From positions 80,532,569 through 80,596,568 of the forward strand of contig NC_067195.1 of NCBI RefSeq assembly GCF_000699445.3: DNA of 64,000 nucleotides. The letters run 5' to 3'. A program made the position numbers and the translations under genes. This document shows positions 22,012 through 33,480 of this stretch, in pieces; positions within the stretch are counted from its first letter, which is position 1; each line of letters starts with the position of its first letter. The notes under the pieces are model-generated. The model was given only the letters and a program-made list of their open reading frames with translations. It was not told where the DNA came from and made no database searches. This DNA is from Schistosoma haematobium (taxonomy: Eukaryota; Platyhelminthes; Trematoda; Strigeidida; Schistosomatidae).

Positions 22012-23486
22012 TAGAATCTATAAGGGAATTTGTTCATTGTTTATTCTTTCATTTTATTGATGTTAATCCAATCCTCAGTAATCTATAATTAATAAATTCC
22101 TTGAAATTTGTATTATTAATTCATGAAATTAAACATGTATTCATCTTAATGTGAATATTTAAAGAGTGTAGAGTGAATAAATTACTTGTTATTTCCAGGA
22201 GTAGTTGTAGTGCTCATAGTAATCACATAAATATGTAGTTTCATTCAATTGAAATTTATACTGATGACAACGGATGTATAAATTTTTATGTTAATTAGAC
22301 ATAAGCAACATAAAATTCGTGGAATAAAAAAGGTATAAGCAAATCTTACAGTCGATAAGGAATGAATGTATGATTGTGACTAGTTTTGAGCTGTATAACT
22401 CGTTGTCTCCAATCACTGATTACAATAATCACTAGGGCCTCTAAAAGGTAGTTTGTAACCACTAACCAAGATTAATCCAATAGTTAATGGTTTCATGGAT
22501 TGCTACGACGTCTTGGTTTGACTGCTGTACGTTTTCAGTCACACACTCCTACACTATAAAATATCGTGCGTTGGGCGAGAGGTGATTGTTTAGCACACAT
22601 TACATAAATCTTAACCACTTGAATTGATGAAGATCTTTTACCTCATCAACCGATTTCTCATCTTTACTTAATGCCATGAGTCTAACCTTATTCGATTATC
22701 TCAGCATACTTGAGTAAGGCTTTTAAGGTATCTATGATCAAATATTATTCACTGATGAACATCATTTATTTTTAAAAGTCACATTACACAGTCATAGATC
22801 AAAATAGTAGAAATGTTTGTTCAGTATACTTCTCTTTTGGTAGGTGAACAGACATCTTGCCTAAGCCACAGATGACGTTGGTTAGAGTCAACACAGGTTT
22901 CGAATCCACGACGGAACATTATCATCGAACACCAACCTACCTGGGAAAATGAGACTTCCAAGATAGGTAAGGTGAACGATGCATCTAACTGATTCACTCC
23001 GTATCATAAGTTATAGCGTTTATGTAGAACAATCCTGAAGCAACACTTTACACTTAGGGGAAGTGATACCCATTCGAAAATGTGTTTTCATTGTTATTTA
23101 AAGTGATCAAAGAACTCCATAACTAGCCAATCGACTAAATTAACTTATCATTTGGTCTAATTCAAATTTTATCTTCATACACTAAAAATGGGAATTTATC
23201 GCTAGATCTAGTACCTTTATATCAATTTTGTACATAATAGATTCACTTTTTCAAACTCTTTCATTTTCGCCATTCCAAATTACAGATCGTTTAATCTGAA
23301 AATCTATCTCTCTGTGTCACCTTGTTCGAGGGAATTCACTCTGTATCTGCTCATAATGCAGTAACTGTATATTCAATAGTTCGTTAAATAGTATGAAGTA
23401 TTTGTGCAACATTTATCGCTAACTAAAATCGATAGCACCATCTGTGAATTGATAAATAGCTGTCTATATAGAATTCATTCCTATAT
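22012..23486. other. Intergenic, little recognised
   Basis: No gene. 22840-22990 contains CAGGTTTCGAATCCACGACG, which resembles a tRNA-like B-box and may be a very old SINE, but it could not be placed in SINE-A or SINE-B. Confidence 0.4.
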
Positions 23487-23872
23487 TGATTGGTTGAATC
23501 TTCCCATTGATGGTTAGGATTGAAATTGGTCAGTTTCTTAGTGGCTTATGTGCATTCTGTGTGGATTGCCTCGACATCACCTTAGGTCACAAGCGTTATA
23601 AGAGATTAATCAACTGCAGTTCTAAACATCAATCGGAAGATTCAAACAAACAATACAAAAACAAGTTAAAACTCCACCCCATTTCACAAGTTAATCGCTA
23701 TCTGAACTCAGTAACTAAGTAGATAACGCGATGACGTTTGAAGCAAATGGTGTTGGGTTTGAGTCTTAGAGTGAACATCAACTCTGTGATACAGGTACAT
23801 CTATTTGATGAGTCCTAAATAGGACGAAACATGCGTTCTGGATTCCATTGCTAGCCACTATCAATCTTTGTT
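23487..23872 (+). repeat. Smα satellite unit, + strand
   Basis: Long unit starting GGTTGAATCTTCCCATTGA. A B-box-like GTTGGGTTTGAGTC lies at ~23750. The hammerhead region (~23789-23830) reads TTGATGA, GTCC TAAATA GGAC, GAAAC, then GCGTT and CTGGATTCC. Stem II is perfect, but C3 is T and C17 of the cleavage triplet is T, both C-to-T changes. Predicted inactive. Confidence 0.75.
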
Positions 23873-24234
23873 TATAATGTCTATGTAATAGTATACTTAT
23901 TGGTTGTGATGTACATGGTTAAACTGAATTTTATGCAACAGAATTTTATTTAAAACCTATTTTGAATATTTTAATCTCCAAGATAGTAGTAGTAGTAGAT
24001 AACGGAGGTTTCAGGTTGGAAAAATAGTCTAAAATTGTATTCATTTTAAAGTAATTCTTTAGAGAACTGTCGAATTTAAAGTTTAGATTCAGTGACACTT
24101 AATATTGATTTTCAATAAAATCTACTATAAAGTGTTTTCGATACAGCATAAATTTCAGGTGTTTTGTATCAATACTTAGACTGAAGGTATAATTTACATG
24201 AGAATGAACATTATTTTGCTTTGTTGTCAAAGGC

Positions 24235-24500
24235 TGAAAAGCACTTCAGCAAACACACTTTGTTGATGGAGTGATTGATCATTGAATAGTGAGTGACCAA
24301 TGAATTTAAATAAATCAGTACTACAGGAGATCAGCCACTGGTTGAATAGCTCAGTCATTATGAGAGTGTGTTATGTGATGTGCGTCTAAGTTCCACGAGG
24401 AGCATTAATTCCATCAGTATTTGAGGTAAGCCTTGATGATAAGTGACAATTGGTAAGAAACCTGGGTTCAATGCTTACTGCTGAATAGCTCCAATGAATG
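24235..24500 (+). mobile_element. SINE-B, diverged copy
   Basis: Matches the element at 39066-39264 in order: CACTGGTTGAATAGCTCAGT, ACGAGGAGCATTAATTCC, GAAACCTGGGTTCAATGC. Strongly diverged; edges approximate. Confidence 0.5.
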
Positions 24501-24854
24501 GAAAACTTATTGAAAATTATGAGAAGGAAACACTTAGTGTACATTGAAGAAGTTCCAGATAACCGCAGTCTAATAGTACTAATCACATTATTCAATATCC
24601 CATAAAAAATTACAATGGAGAATTCTCAGAACACGTATTCAATGCTGCGAGAAATTCCCATTCAGTATCTAGTTTATTTGTTGAATTACCAAGTCTATTG
24701 GGCTTAATGTATGCATATTTCAATGCAATTGCTTGTTGTTTCTCCAAGAATTATGTCAGGGAAGTAACTATGCAAGCCATCGTGATAGTTTCACTTCAAT
24801 TCAACAATAATTTACTTCATGATAGGTTGTAAACTTTTACAAGTGCTTTCATTT

Positions 24855-25122
24855 AAGTCATGAATCGATTTAAGTTAGAACATCATTAACAGCCTGGAAG
24901 CACTGAATAGCCTTTTCGCCCTAGTATGTATGCACGCACGGTCCCGCAAACGGGATCGAAGGTCCTGGATTATTTTCCAGTGTGAAAGATTGTGGATTTG
25001 CACAGGCGAGGAGTTCCATACTAGGACGAAACGGCCACCCAATGCTTCCAGGTTTTCAATGGTATTCTAACTTAGATCGGTTCATAATTTCAATAAAATC
25101 CACCAATCTCCACAACCCCATA
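24855..25122 (+). mobile_element. SINE-A copy, head internally deleted
   Basis: The 5' arm (AGTCATGAATCGATTTAAG, CCTGGAAGCACTG) is inverted relative to the 3' part. The head is rearranged (GCACGGTCCCGCAAACGG before AAGGTCCTGG). The body reads GCGAGGAGTTCC ... AGGACGAAACGGCC, with core CTGAG changed to GCGAG. Confidence 0.65.
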
Positions 25123-25244
25123 CTAAAAATTGTATACATTTGTTTTTTTTTCTTAATTACTCTCATCTACGAGTTATTTTTCCTGATATGGTATTTTACT
25201 GAACAGCATCTGAAATCCAAATCAATTTGTGAATTATAATAATT

Positions 25245-25442
25245 TCAATAGTTGAAACCAAGCAAGCACTGGATGGCTGTTTCGTCCTAGTATGGGACTC
25301 CTCAGCGGAGTGCATCCACGACCCCGCCCCCGGCGAGACCCGAACCCAGGACCTATCAGTCTCGTGCGTGAGCGCTTAACCATTAAACCACTGAGCCGAC
25401 CTCCAATGGTGTTAATGTCTAACTTCAACCAATTTAATCATA
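25245..25442 (-). mobile_element. SINE-A with an intact hammerhead core
   Basis: On the - strand the tRNA-like head (complement of CGAGACCCGAACCCAGG) is followed by the ribozyme-like body at 25266-25313. It lies just downstream of another SINE-A in the opposite direction (24855-25122), so the pair is tail to tail. The 64-codon - strand frame is incidental. Confidence 0.8.
25266..25313 (-). ncRNA. Hammerhead-like core within SINE-A
   Basis: The - strand reads CTGAGGA (25299-25305), GTCC/GGAC stem II with loop CATACTA, then GAAAC and the triplet ATC before CAGTGC. CTGANGA, GAAA and NUH all fit the hammerhead consensus. Stem I is imperfect here: GCACTCCG faces CAGTGC, two extra C relative to the family consensus GCACTG. 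It may be slow or inactive. Confidence 0.55.
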
Positions 25443-26103
25443 ATAACTCTTTGTAAAATTACTCAAGCAATTACTGAATTTCATCTAATGGTTTATTGGA
25501 TTACCACACTAATTCCCTTAAACTGATGTTCAGTATTTAGGACTGAGAAAAGCATCTTTACCCTACTTCTATATAATTTTAAAACCAAACTTTATTAATT
25601 TAATATGCAAATAAATTATTGTAACATTTAGTTACTACCGCTTTACAGTAATACAATGTGAAAAAACAAAAAAAAATTTGATACACACATAACACATCAA
25701 TGCGTAGTTTATGGTCTTGTATAGCACAAAACATGTCTGTATATCACTCTCTATGACAAGGTTAATATTATTAACGAATGTTCTAGCGCAATTTGTAGGT
25801 CACCATTGATCGATCGATAAGAAGACGTCCATGTTATTTTTTTTTAATTGGAATCAATTATTCTACTTACATTTCTAAGATTTCGACGCATCAAATTCTC
25901 GCTCACTGATCTTAGGATTACTCGTATACATTCCACAGTAAAATTGTTTTGTACATTCCTATCAAATCTGTGATTAAACCATTAATTGTTGGTACATAAT
26001 ATTCATCTATTTATTTATTTATTTAGTCCATTAGCGAAAAAAAAGAAGGATATTTATCATAACAAACATTCAACTTTGAAAGTTTATCTTGCATTGTGTA
26101 CAC
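25443..26103. other. Upstream of the Pur-like gene
   Basis: AT-rich DNA with no repeat recognised. The frame at 26089 is open only from a non-ATG codon; possible upstream exons were not identified. Confidence 0.35.
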
Positions 26104-26944
26104 ATGTTCGTCAGACCGCCTACAGTTCGAACAACCAGAAATCCCCGTAGACGACCCCCACATATACTTGGTTTGAACGAAGTGAATCGTCCACTGTTAC
26201 GACAAGTGATCAGAAGTCGTCGATCGAATCCAGTCCGTGAAGCATATGTATTAGAAATAAGAGAAGGTCCTGTGGTTAATAACAACTCAAATGCAGCTAC
26301 TACAAGGATGATACCCCAGCCATGGGTTACTGTGCGCGACTATTTTAAGGGAAATGACTTTGTTAGTCTTCCTGTTTCTATTTGCAACACATTATTGAAA
26401 CACCTTATGACATGTGCCATAGTTGATGATGACCACCGAGTAGAAAGCTCTGAAGATAGTGAAATTGAGTGTACTTTTTCACCTTCCCCCAAAGTTGGAG
26501 AAGAGGCAAGTTTAACTGAAACATCCGGTGAAACAGCATTACAGGTTGAAGGGGGAGCATCTGAAGGTACGAAAGTCATCAAGAAAGTATCTTCACGTGT
26601 CAAACCTCATACCTTCCAGCTTAGTTTATTAAAACCTATAAGAATAGTGTGTGAAGCAACAGGATGTACACTGGAGGTTACGGCACGTAATCCTTTGCCA
26701 AAACACACATCTACTAGTTCAGAAGAACCAACACAAACAGTCCAAGCTGATCCTGATAAGCGATGGCTTATTTCAGCTCCACTAGAAGTTCGTAAAAGTA
26801 ATTCTTCAGGTGGTGAGCATACCTTGGATGGCAGTGGAATCGGTAGTACCACTAATGGAAGTGGTCGACGTCAGTACTCCTGGGAAACACGTGGCATCTT
26901 GGAACTACATACGAGTCTGATCCCCAAGCTATTAACATTTCTTG
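26104..26944 (+). CDS. Pur-alpha-like protein, exon 1
   Basis: From the first ATG (26104) it encodes 280 codons plus one base. Residues ~35-105 (YVLEIREG, PWVTVRDYF, DFVSLPVSI then a helix) have the four-strand-plus-helix pattern of a Pur repeat. Residues ~170-280 look like a second, with an acidic/Ser linker and a Gly/Ser/Thr-rich insert. Pur proteins bind purine-rich single-stranded DNA and RNA in nucleus and cytoplasm. It ends at a GTAAGT donor (26945) in phase 1. The start is uncertain: an acceptor-like CAG at 26114-26116 could mean that an upstream exon exists. A neighbouring family with PC4-like folds is the alternative. Confidence 0.65.
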
Positions 26945-27680
26945 GTAAGTTATATTTATCCTTTAGCAATCCGAATCTAAGATTTGATAGTGATTTTAGC
27001 TGGGAGGGACCCATAGGTTTATGAAGTAATAGCAATCGATCACGCGTTTTATTGATTCTTCTTTTTTGTCCAACCGTTTTATTATATATATCTAATAACA
27101 CAGGGGAACAATATTTTTTCAGTTAGATCTAGAGTCTTTACCTTAATATAGAGCAGCATTTATATTTATTAATGGGAAACATGAAGTTATTCAATGCCAC
27201 ACAGACAATATATAGTTCTATTATCACGCCTGATCGATAGTAGTCATGTAGTAGATAGGTTGATCGAGTGTATATAAAACAGTCATGTGAGTCGTTGTGG
27301 GGGTTCGGTCTCATCTCTTACACATACCGGAAGCCATAAAAATTTGATCCAACTACCCTAGTTTGTGTTCAGACGGATTTTGTAACAGTATCTGTTCGTT
27401 GACCTGGTCATTAATTTAGTAACTTTATTTTCCTACGTTTTGACCTACTTCGTGTGTTGAAGTATCTATCCAAGTTGTTACTTTTCTCTCATCACAATGA
27501 GTATATTTCACTTTACTATTAACTTGTAACTTATTATATTTAGTGGTTCAATGTGTTTCATTTTTATCATTGACTCACAAACTGTTTTAATCGGTTTACT
27601 TTCTCGTATATGGTTATAAATATTACTGTCACTAGTGTAAAGCCAAAAATTCTAATTGAAAGCAACGTTATCGTGTATTA

Positions 27681-27809
27681 TTTCTGGTTAGCGTTTTTTT
27701 AGCGAGTTAGTTTTCTACGGGATGGGGTCGCTAACCCCATGCCCAACCCTCCTCCTTTATCCGGGCTTGGGACCGGCAGTAGCCCCCGGAGGGACTGCAG
27801 GAGGAGTTA
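27681..27809 (-). mobile_element. Leader-only RTE derivative with 12-bp TSD
   Basis: Flanked by TATCGTGTATTA (27669-27680 and 27810-27821). The - strand is the 5' leader of the long RTE copy (52.66-52.78 kb): it starts TAACTCCTCCTGCAG, then CTCCGGGGGC, CCCGGATAAAGGAGGAGG and GAAAACTAACTCGC, and stops without any ORF or GTAA tail. A complete insertion made of the 5' end alone is the reverse of ordinary LINE truncation. Confidence 0.85.
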
Positions 27810-30628
27810 TATCGTGTATTAGCGTGGTACTTATTCATACAATGGGAATTTTAGTATTATATAGAATATCTAGATGAGTTAAATTTTTATTTTTACACCT
27901 CTAACGTTTAGTATCTCAGAGATGTAAAAACTCCATGGTAGTATTTTCACCACTGTTGAGCTTAATCATGATTTCCCCATCAATTTCCAGGGACTAAATC
28001 ATCTTGGACCTATTGAAATGTAGGTTGAGTGATAATATCATTAGTTGGCATACAACTTGTATAATTTATAGCGGAATATTTTTTTCAACGGTTTTAAACG
28101 TCTGTCCATACTAGATGTGGAACCACAGACCTTCAAGATAATAGAACTAGATTAGTAACCTATAAGTGAGTATCTCACAATCAATCACAAAGCGTAAGTG
28201 TATTCATTCTTAATCACACCATCTAATCAATGTACTGTGGTTTTTTTCAAAATCCAGTGTTAATGAGAATCGTTTTGTGTACGATAGGTTTACTTCAACT
28301 TATCTCTTTTCAAATTGGATGTTGGTTTTTATTGAAAACAGAATAGTAGATTATTGATTTTGAAATCTCTCAACACTACGTGTAATCCACTAATAGAGAT
28401 CTTTTTTTATATGAACACTGAAAGTTTTAGTGGTGGGTTGTTTAAAATTCAATTTGACTTAAGTTTTCGTCCACTGTATAAAATGTTCATCATTAATCGT
28501 TTATCCACTATTTTCAGTCATTGTAAATCGACTACATTTGCAATTGCCCTCCGAATCAGGCTTTAAGTTAAAGCTTTTATTTATCATGTAACCAAATGAT
28601 TTTGTAACGAGCCTATAATCTAAATGTTTGATCATTGTGAATTTTCAAACATTACAATAGTAATATTTTACCATTCTTTGTAATCTGCTGATACATTTAT
28701 GTGAAAACAAAGTTTATGCTTTCATTTAAGATTTGGACTCTACTTTATTATTCTGTAGAGGTATCGTGATTTGATGTATTCTTATCAGTATAACACTCAT
28801 ACATCAGTCTGAAAAGTGTATTCTTTTAGTTTAGATATGGAGACTAGAGATAATAAAATACCAGGTAATGTTGCACAAGGGTATGGACTAATCTCAAAGA
28901 AAATCATATTTTTGTATTCGATTCTTTCTGACAAATAGGTTTACTTGGTCACCACTCTATTGTAAATAGATTTATTCTTAAGCCAGATGCCATTGATTTT
29001 GATTTTATCCCAGAATCACTGAATATTTTGAATTCCAATTATCGAAATGTGACCACCATTTCCATACTTCAGTGTACAAAAATTTGAAGTATACAATTTA
29101 TTAATTTAACTCATGAATCTAACATCTCACTAGGTACAAGAAGCATGAATTCAAGTTACAGCATACACTTAATAATTCTAAGGTCAAAATGTTTATTTCC
29201 TTCTAAAGTAATACATGCATCGAATTATTGAGTGAAGTCTGAAAAAATAATCCGATAAAAAAAATTTTTTATTTGAAACTAATACCTTTATATGTCAGGT
29301 CATACAACAACAACAAATAGCGTTAATGGAGAACTTTGAAATAGAAATTCGAACAAGATTAATGTGATTCAAGTTCATTGGCACTAAATAAATAATGATG
29401 CATTGCACGTTTATTGATAATCAGCTTCAGGGTAACATGATTTATAGTATTTATTACATAGTTATGAAACGATACTTCCACTCTATATTAGGTTTATTCA
29501 TTCAATGATTGCCAGTAACTTTTATATCTGATATATGTTACTCATCGAACCAATTATCTTTGTAATACCGTTGGAATATTTACACTAAATGTCCACTAAG
29601 AACTTCAAATTTAACTAACAATAGCGTTTTTACTAGTTGGTTATTAAATCTCAGCTTTACGAATTCAGAGTTCGATAACATAGTAAATCTATCTCATACT
29701 AAATTTTAAGTTCCTTAACATTTGAAACTCAGCTTTAACTGCACATCGAATTTAGGGTGGACTTTCATCAATGAAATCTATTGAGTTCTTCAGGTTTAAA
29801 ATTCTGTATGAAGAACTTATAACGAATTTATATGAATATTAGAGAAGTAAACTTTTGTCAACATTATGATACGTTATAGGTATTGTTTGAAATAAATTAA
29901 ATATCTTAGGATTGTATTAGGTTTAGTCAATTTTCATAGATATGATTTGTGTGCAGCTTGAATCAGAGGTGTTCAATTGGGCGTTGGTTACCATTTTTGA
30001 ATGCTTCCATCACCAATTAAATTATGCTTAAATTGTTCTATTAGTGTGCGGTCTAATTATAATTATTTAGTCACCTTTTTTCTAATCCATACGGTAAAAT
30101 GTTTCAGGGTTCAGTAATAGGCTATGATTTCGGTTACTTTACATTTATTATTTGACTAAGTGGGCTATAAATGGTGCTTTTACATGTGGGGGATCTTAAT
30201 CATTTTAATTCAATTGTTCATACTGTCATCATGAGTGATTTTCTATGATCCATTCAATGACAGACGCTTCCTATTTGAGTATTCTAAATATAAGTGTTGA
30301 TCATGGACATGTTTTATTCAAGTCTGATGAATTAGTTTTGGAGGTCATTTTCATTGAAATTTCACAAGATGATTTTGTTTGATTGCTTATGTCACTTTAC
30401 ATTTTGAAACACCGGTTATTAGGTGGACTTGTTCTATTGATTTTTTGCTTCGAGTGGAGTACCCTCCTTAAGTAAATTAGAATTGTAGATTTATTTGAAA
30501 TCATTGTGCTAGACATTTCGATGTTGAAAACGTGTCTAAACTTGTAGGTATCATTACCAAGGTTTGACTTGATAATTTCGAATAAATTGAGCATTGGATA
30601 GATTATTATAAATAAATAATAAATTTTT

Positions 30629-30894
30629 TAATATCCCAATGAGTAGAAAAATCAGATTTTCGAACGTTTCGTGACTTAGTGTAAGCCACTTCTTCAGAGA
30701 ATAAATAAATAACCAAATCAAAATTAATCCAAGTTTAAAAAGTACAAACGGAACAAAATATTCTTGTTGTTCCGTTTGTACTTTTTAAACTTGGATTAAT
30801 TTTGATTTGGTTATTTATTTATTCTCTGAAGAAGTGGCTTACACTAAGTCACGAAACGTTCGAAAATCTGATTTTTCTACTCATTGGGATATTA
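30629..30894. repeat. 266-bp near-perfect palindrome
   Basis: The arms are ~127 bp with a ~10-nt loop around 30757-30766, centred at 30761.5. Left arm TAATATCCCAATGAGTAG is matched by CTACTCATTGGGATATTA, and the arms appear identical throughout. Each strand contains the hammerhead-like string described at 30826-30870. It is probably a fold-back product of a Penelope-like or related element. No TSD was found. Confidence 0.95.
30826..30870 (+). ncRNA. Hammerhead-like motif in palindrome arm
   Basis: CTGAAGA (30826-30832), an extra A, then the 7-bp stem GTGGCTT/AAGTCAC with loop ACACT, then GAAAC and GTT. The order fits CTGANGA - stem II - GAAA - NUH, but the extra A and a poorly paired stem I depart from the consensus. 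An identical motif lies on the - strand of the other arm (~30653-30697). Confidence 0.4.
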
Positions 30895-31171
30895 CAAATA
30901 TATTATTCATTTATGTCTAAACTTGGTTATTTGATTTATCTAATATGAATGTAGAAATATTACTCAGCTGCAGTAATTCAAATAGTGATTCGAAAGCTTT
31001 TTATCAAAGAAATAATTTTAAATCTGTACTCTATTTAAATTCCGTTTCACATTGCTTTGTTAATGATTTAAGTTCTTTTTATACCCGATATATAGATGTA
31101 ATCGGTTTAATTTAAATCTAGAAATCACTTGTAATTGATCTTTGAGCTATTTTTGCTATTTTACTTTGCAG

Positions 31172-31917
31172 CCGATGTTGCGACACGTTATCGAGCAATT
31201 GATTTAATTCCAAAAGTTCAATCACTATACAGTATATCGGGTGAAAGAAGGTTTTTGTTTAATTTAAAAGATACTCGATGGGGAAAACGAATTCACATTT
31301 CTCAAGTTACAGACCTACATCGTAATGTTATCGGCATTCCGTTAGAGGATTTGGTTAGCTTTCGCTCAAGGCTTGATACGGTGATAAAAAGTTTAGGATT
31401 GGAAGATCAATATGCCATACGCTCATCTATCCACAGAAACAGTGAAAATAGATCAACACATAAGCAACAACATGCACCAGTTTCATCTCAAGATACTTTT
31501 AATTTCCCAGGTGAGTCCGTAGGTGGAGTGAATAGTACAGAAATAGACGAGGAGAACAATCGAATCGACACTAGCAATACACAAAATCGTACACATGGAC
31601 GTGAAAATCGTCCTTCACGTACAGGGGTATTCGCACTAAACAATAAGGAAAGCAGAAATGCAGGGACATATGATAGTGAATCTGGACAGCGTCGTAACCG
31701 TGGTAACAGGTTCGGAAGACGTAGTAATTGGACGAATGGAGGACGTGGAAATCCAGTGAAACGAAGAGATAAGAATCAATTATCTTCTAATCAAGATTTA
31801 AAAACATCTGATGAAATTGAACACAATGAAGTAAACCCAAATTCTAACCTTCAGAATTCACTCGAACCTGCTGTTGAACCGACTCGAATAACGCCTGCAG
31901 CTGAGGCCAGTGCATAA
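31172..31917 (+). CDS. Pur-alpha-like protein, exon 2
   Basis: Completes the phase-1 codon and encodes residues ~281-528 plus stop TAA. Residues ~300-356 (RRFLFNL, WGKRIHISQV, RNVIGIPLEDLVSFRSRL) align by eye with the third Pur repeat of animal Pur-alpha (pattern KRFFFDV, GVFMRVSEV, RNSITVP). The remaining tail is low-complexity: an Asn/Ser/His-rich stretch, then a basic Gly/Arg/Asn region (~455-485, RRNRGNRFGRR) like an RGG RNA-binding tail, and an acidic end. The total of ~528 residues is much longer than vertebrate Pur-alpha (~320), mainly from the linker and this tail. Confidence 0.75.
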
Positions 31918-32171
31918 GTAAAATATTTTGACTACATAGTTATAATGAGTATTCTGGATATGTTTACACTTATCAGTCTACATGCTATTTGTTTTCTCTG
32001 TTCATTAGACAATTTTATAATTATTGTTTTATGTTTGTATTATCTAAAAACAAAACAACAGATGAACTCAATTATTTGTTTTTAAACTTTGAAGTATTTC
32101 AAGTTGTATAATTGAACCTCTGAACGAATATGTTTTTCATTTTTTCGGGTTAAACTCATATATTGAGAGTT

Positions 32172-32177
32172 AATAAA
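32172..32177 (+). promoter_or_regulatory. Candidate poly(A) signal, Pur-like gene
   Basis: AATAAA 255 nt past the stop codon; the first good match in the downstream AT-rich sequence. Confidence 0.4.
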
Positions 32178-32886
32178 ACCAATCAAATTGTTCATTCATT
32201 AAAAATATCATTATATATATATTCTCCCCGTGTTTCATAAATTTGCCTGTTTTTTGAGAGAGAAAAAAGATACATACTACTATTCAACTAAGCATTTTTC
32301 TGACTGGTCAGTCTTTTATTATTTTAACTATTCCTCATTCCGAAAACTATCATCGTTGTTTGAAGAACGTGAATATTCTTGAAAACCTTGAAAGTAAGCC
32401 TTCAAAGTAATCACTCAGTTTTTTTACTAGTCACTCTATAGTTATTTAATCTCCGATACAAATTTAGCTCTGTTGATCAATTTCTGAATGGGTTCATCGG
32501 GTTTTAGATAGTTGAAGGGAATTACCAGGTAGTTCCGAATGATCGAGTAATTCATGTTTAAACCCTCTGTAAGCTATTGATTTTCCTAGTTTTACAGTCA
32601 TTTCGAGATAACTAATGACAACTTCTGGTATGAAACAAATCTATTGCTTTTTGTTAGTAGCATGTATCCAATTTTGAGGTATTTCATATTACGGCTTTTC
32701 ATTCGATATAAAGCCTAATAGTCAGGCAATATGAAATCAATCGTACATGGGCAATTTATTATCTCACTTTTTTTTTGATATAATAAATGATAATTTAATG
32801 AAACTCAACCCCCAAATCATAAGTAATAATACCGTATTGAATTTTTAGCTGCAAAAAGATAGTGTGGCTTAATGATTCTACTTCAA

Positions 32887-33480
32887 CATAATAATAATAA
32901 TAATAATAATTATTATTATTATTATTATTATTGTTATTATTATTATTATTATTATTGTTGTTATTATTATTATTAATGGCTTTATTCAATATTATATTTT
33001 GGTACAATATAGAATTCTCAGCACAGGGTATTTCAACAAGTTACTTACGCAAAAAAGACAGTAACAAACACAAAAAAAGGTTTAAGAAAAACAACCGAAA
33101 AACTGTACAACTTTTAAGATTAAAGACATGTTAAGAATGCAGGTTATTGACTAGGTTAACTCTAGCAACCTGTTCGTCACAGAGTATATTTGCTAGGTAA
33201 GGTATTATGGAACTTTTATACTCTTGCTTGCGTGCAGGGATTTTAATGTAATTACGTCTCGTTCTACCAGAAGATATACAAGAAGAAAGATAAGAGTGAA
33301 GGGGATGGTTAGTATCTGATAAAATAACACCTGCCGAGAGTTTGCATGACAATAGATGTCTATCCACAACCATATTAATTATGACCTCGAAAGATTCACC
33401 ACACATCTTGCTAACTGCCTTCAGCACTCTCCACAATACAGCAAAGTCTTTTCTCAAAAGCCTGGGAAAAAATAATGGAG
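32887..33480 (-). mobile_element. CR1-like LINE 3' end with TAA tail
   Basis: The - strand frame 33131-33457 (108 codons) resembles the extreme C-terminus of CR1/jockey-type reverse transcriptases (NHPLHSYLSSC, SSGRTRRNYIKIPARK, SIIPYLANILC). A ~150-bp 3' UTR with TATTGAATAAAGCC follows, then a TAA repeat tail (32887-32975). The tail changes from AAT to ATT polarity near 32910, making a local palindrome. Its 3' UTR end recurs at 53.4 kb. Confidence 0.65.
33131..33457 (-). pseudogene. CR1-like reverse transcriptase C-terminus
   Basis: This C-terminal 108-codon remnant lacks the catalytic palm. HPLHSYLSSC and PYLANILC are the recognisable parts. The N-terminal end of the frame is simply where the element is truncated or mutated. 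The clade assignment (CR1 rather than another LINE) is inference. Confidence 0.5.

Larger units (their letters stand above)
26945..31171 (+). other. 4.2 kb phase-1 intron of the Pur-like gene
   Basis: The donor GTAAGT is at 26945 and the acceptor TTTACTTTGCAG-type tract ends at 31171. It holds a 129-bp RTE-leader insertion (27681-27809) and a 266-bp palindrome (30629-30894). The rest is AT-rich without recognised elements or open frames. Confidence 0.7.

Noticed and set aside
27681..27809. Definite HDV-like ribozyme in the RTE leader
   Set aside because: CTCCTCC and GGAGGAG could pair as P1 in one copy, but the 52.7 kb copy has a mismatch and I could not build a full double pseudoknot; left as a test.
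32795..33007. 70-codon frame with long Asn and Tyr runs (and similar at 53364-53663, 53315-53512)
   Set aside because: These are translations of the TAA microsatellites and flanks; no coding signal.
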